A DNA stretch of 5,268 bases, taken from Ignavibacteriota bacterium. GTDB taxonomy: Bacteria; Bacteroidota; Ignavibacteria; Palsa-1295. Numbering within the stretch: the stretch's first letter is position 1; each line of letters opens with the position of its first letter. The DNA lies in NCBI GenBank assembly GCA_025357895.1, contig JANYLL010000023.1, positions 1-5,268 on the forward strand. Reading direction: 5' to 3'. A model generated the notes under the pieces. That model ran no database searches. It was not told the DNA's origin and was given only the letters and a program-made list of their open reading frames with translations. Both the position numbers and the translations under genes were made by a program. Below, piece by piece: positions 4,665 to 5,268 of the stretch.

Positions 4665-5268
4665 ATGGAATTTAAAGACTACTCTACGTCTCAAAAGACG
4701 GCGGTAACATTACTTGTTATAGGCGCTTTAGTTGCTGTCACAATAATAATTTTGTTTCTTTTATCTGCTTCTATATCCACCAATAATCCTATGAATTGGA
4801 CACTTATGGGACAGTTAGGTGATTCAATGGCAATAGTTAGTATGATTTGGTCAGTAGCTGCTGTATTTCTGGTTTATGATACACTTAGATTGCAACGAAA
4901 CCAACTCACTGATGCACAAGATCAATTTAATATCCAATTAAAAGAATCACAAAGTCAGTTCATTCAACAGCAAAATAAAGCAGAAATAACATTTCAACTT
5001 CAGCAATTTGAAGTAATTTTTTTTAGTCTGTTAGAATTTCATCGCAAGATTGCTGAGTCAAGAAAATTCCAAGGTGTAATATATGCACCGTTTGATAAAA
5101 GTCGATCCCATATATTTGAAGGGAGCGAATTCTTCACTAGGGTTGCAATGGATCTTAAAGAAAAATACCAAAATAGTGATAAGCCACTCGATGCTTTTTT
5201 AAAAGAATTTTTTAATACAAATCATTCTGAATTGCGACCTTACTTTAGAAGCCTTTATACTTTGCTTA
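4665..5268 (+). CDS. Putative phage abortive infection protein (AbiC-like, PF16872-type), 3'-truncated
   Basis: An open frame of 201 codons from the ATG at 4665 that runs off the right edge. Layout: a short cytosolic N terminus; TM helix 1 at about residues 13-35; a short loop; TM helix 2 at about 47-71 (within MGQLGDSMAIVSMIWSVAAV and VFLVYDTL); a Gln-rich coiled coil at about 73-114 (LRLQRNQLTDAQDQF onward); then a cytosolic domain with QLQQFEVIFFSLLEFHRKIAE (111-131), GVIYAPF, and LRPYFRSLYTLL at 190-201. Two TM helices, 'lQRxxL' coiled coil, 'FFxLLxxH' and 'YFRxLY' are, from memory, the pattern of the putative phage abortive infection family, membrane-anchored proteins linked to phage resistance, some acting as effectors beside other defence modules. 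The mechanism is not known from the sequence. Base composition is AT-rich (sampled 60-nt rows 23%, 27% and 38% GC), suggesting recent transfer. The gene starts one base after the 38-aa ORF, with AGGAGGGG just upstream. Confidence 0.72.
   Translation, partial: MEFKDYSTSQKTAVTLLVIGALVAVTIIILFLLSASISTNNPMNWTLMGQLGDSMAIVSMIWSVAAVFLVYDTLRLQRNQLTDAQDQFNIQLKESQSQFIQQQNKAEITFQLQQFEVIFFSLLEFHRKIAESRKFQGVIYAPFDKSRSHIFEGSEFFTRVAMDLKEKYQNSDKPLDAFLKEFFNTNHSELRPYFRSLYTLL

Noticed and set aside
4489..4707. 72-codon + strand frame starting before the TATCTTTG promoter
   Set aside because: It begins upstream of the likely transcription start, overlaps both the small ORF and the start of the AbiC-like gene in another frame, and encodes a low-complexity, Arg-rich tail with no recognisable motif.

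Overview
The window reads as a chromosomal segment of a member of the Bacteroidota/Chlorobiota (FCB) group. Three things point there. Most genes lack a clear Shine-Dalgarno sequence. A TAnnTTTG-type promoter (TATCTTTG, 4523-4530) lies just before a small ORF. The tmRNA encodes the tag ANYSYAMAA, whose YSYAMAA end I recall from green sulfur bacteria (Chlorobium). The phylum is inferred from memory of these features and was not tested by a search.

Layout, left to right. (1) 1-645, + strand: the 3' part of a phage-tail-tube-like (T4 gp19 family) protein with one and a half copies of the tube domain; its start lies before the window. (2) 680-1849, - strand: an exported TolB-like PD40 beta-propeller protein, convergent with the first gene. 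(3) 1850-2143: a divergent intergenic stretch with an inverted pair of REP-like palindromes and a short decayed repeat. (4) 2144-2547, + strand: ssrA (tmRNA) with a clear acceptor stem, T arm, first pseudoknot and tag reading frame. (5) 2580-3946, + strand: dps (ferritin-like iron-storage and DNA-protection protein), then 14 nt later a TIGR01777/YfcH-type SDR epimerase; these are probably co-transcribed. (6) 3949-4461, - strand: a toxin-antitoxin pair of the DUF433/DUF5615 (PIN-like) type. The antitoxin looks intact. The toxin is a pseudogene with an amber codon and a frameshift, and it ends 2 nt from the stop of the SDR gene. (7) 4498-5268, + strand: a Bacteroidota-type promoter, a 38-codon ORF of unknown function, and one base later the start of an AT-rich gene. 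That gene encodes a two-TM, coiled-coil protein resembling the putative phage abortive infection (AbiC-like, PF16872) family and is cut by the window end.

The first half is largely housekeeping (tmRNA, dps, SDR). The right end looks like the edge of an accessory or defence region: a decayed toxin-antitoxin locus, then a base-composition drop near 4665 from about 50% to about 30% GC, then the AbiC-like gene. No completely new system can be claimed. The best candidates for a second look are the tiny ORF coupled to the AbiC-like gene, the broken toxin beside an intact antitoxin, and the inverted REP-like pair.
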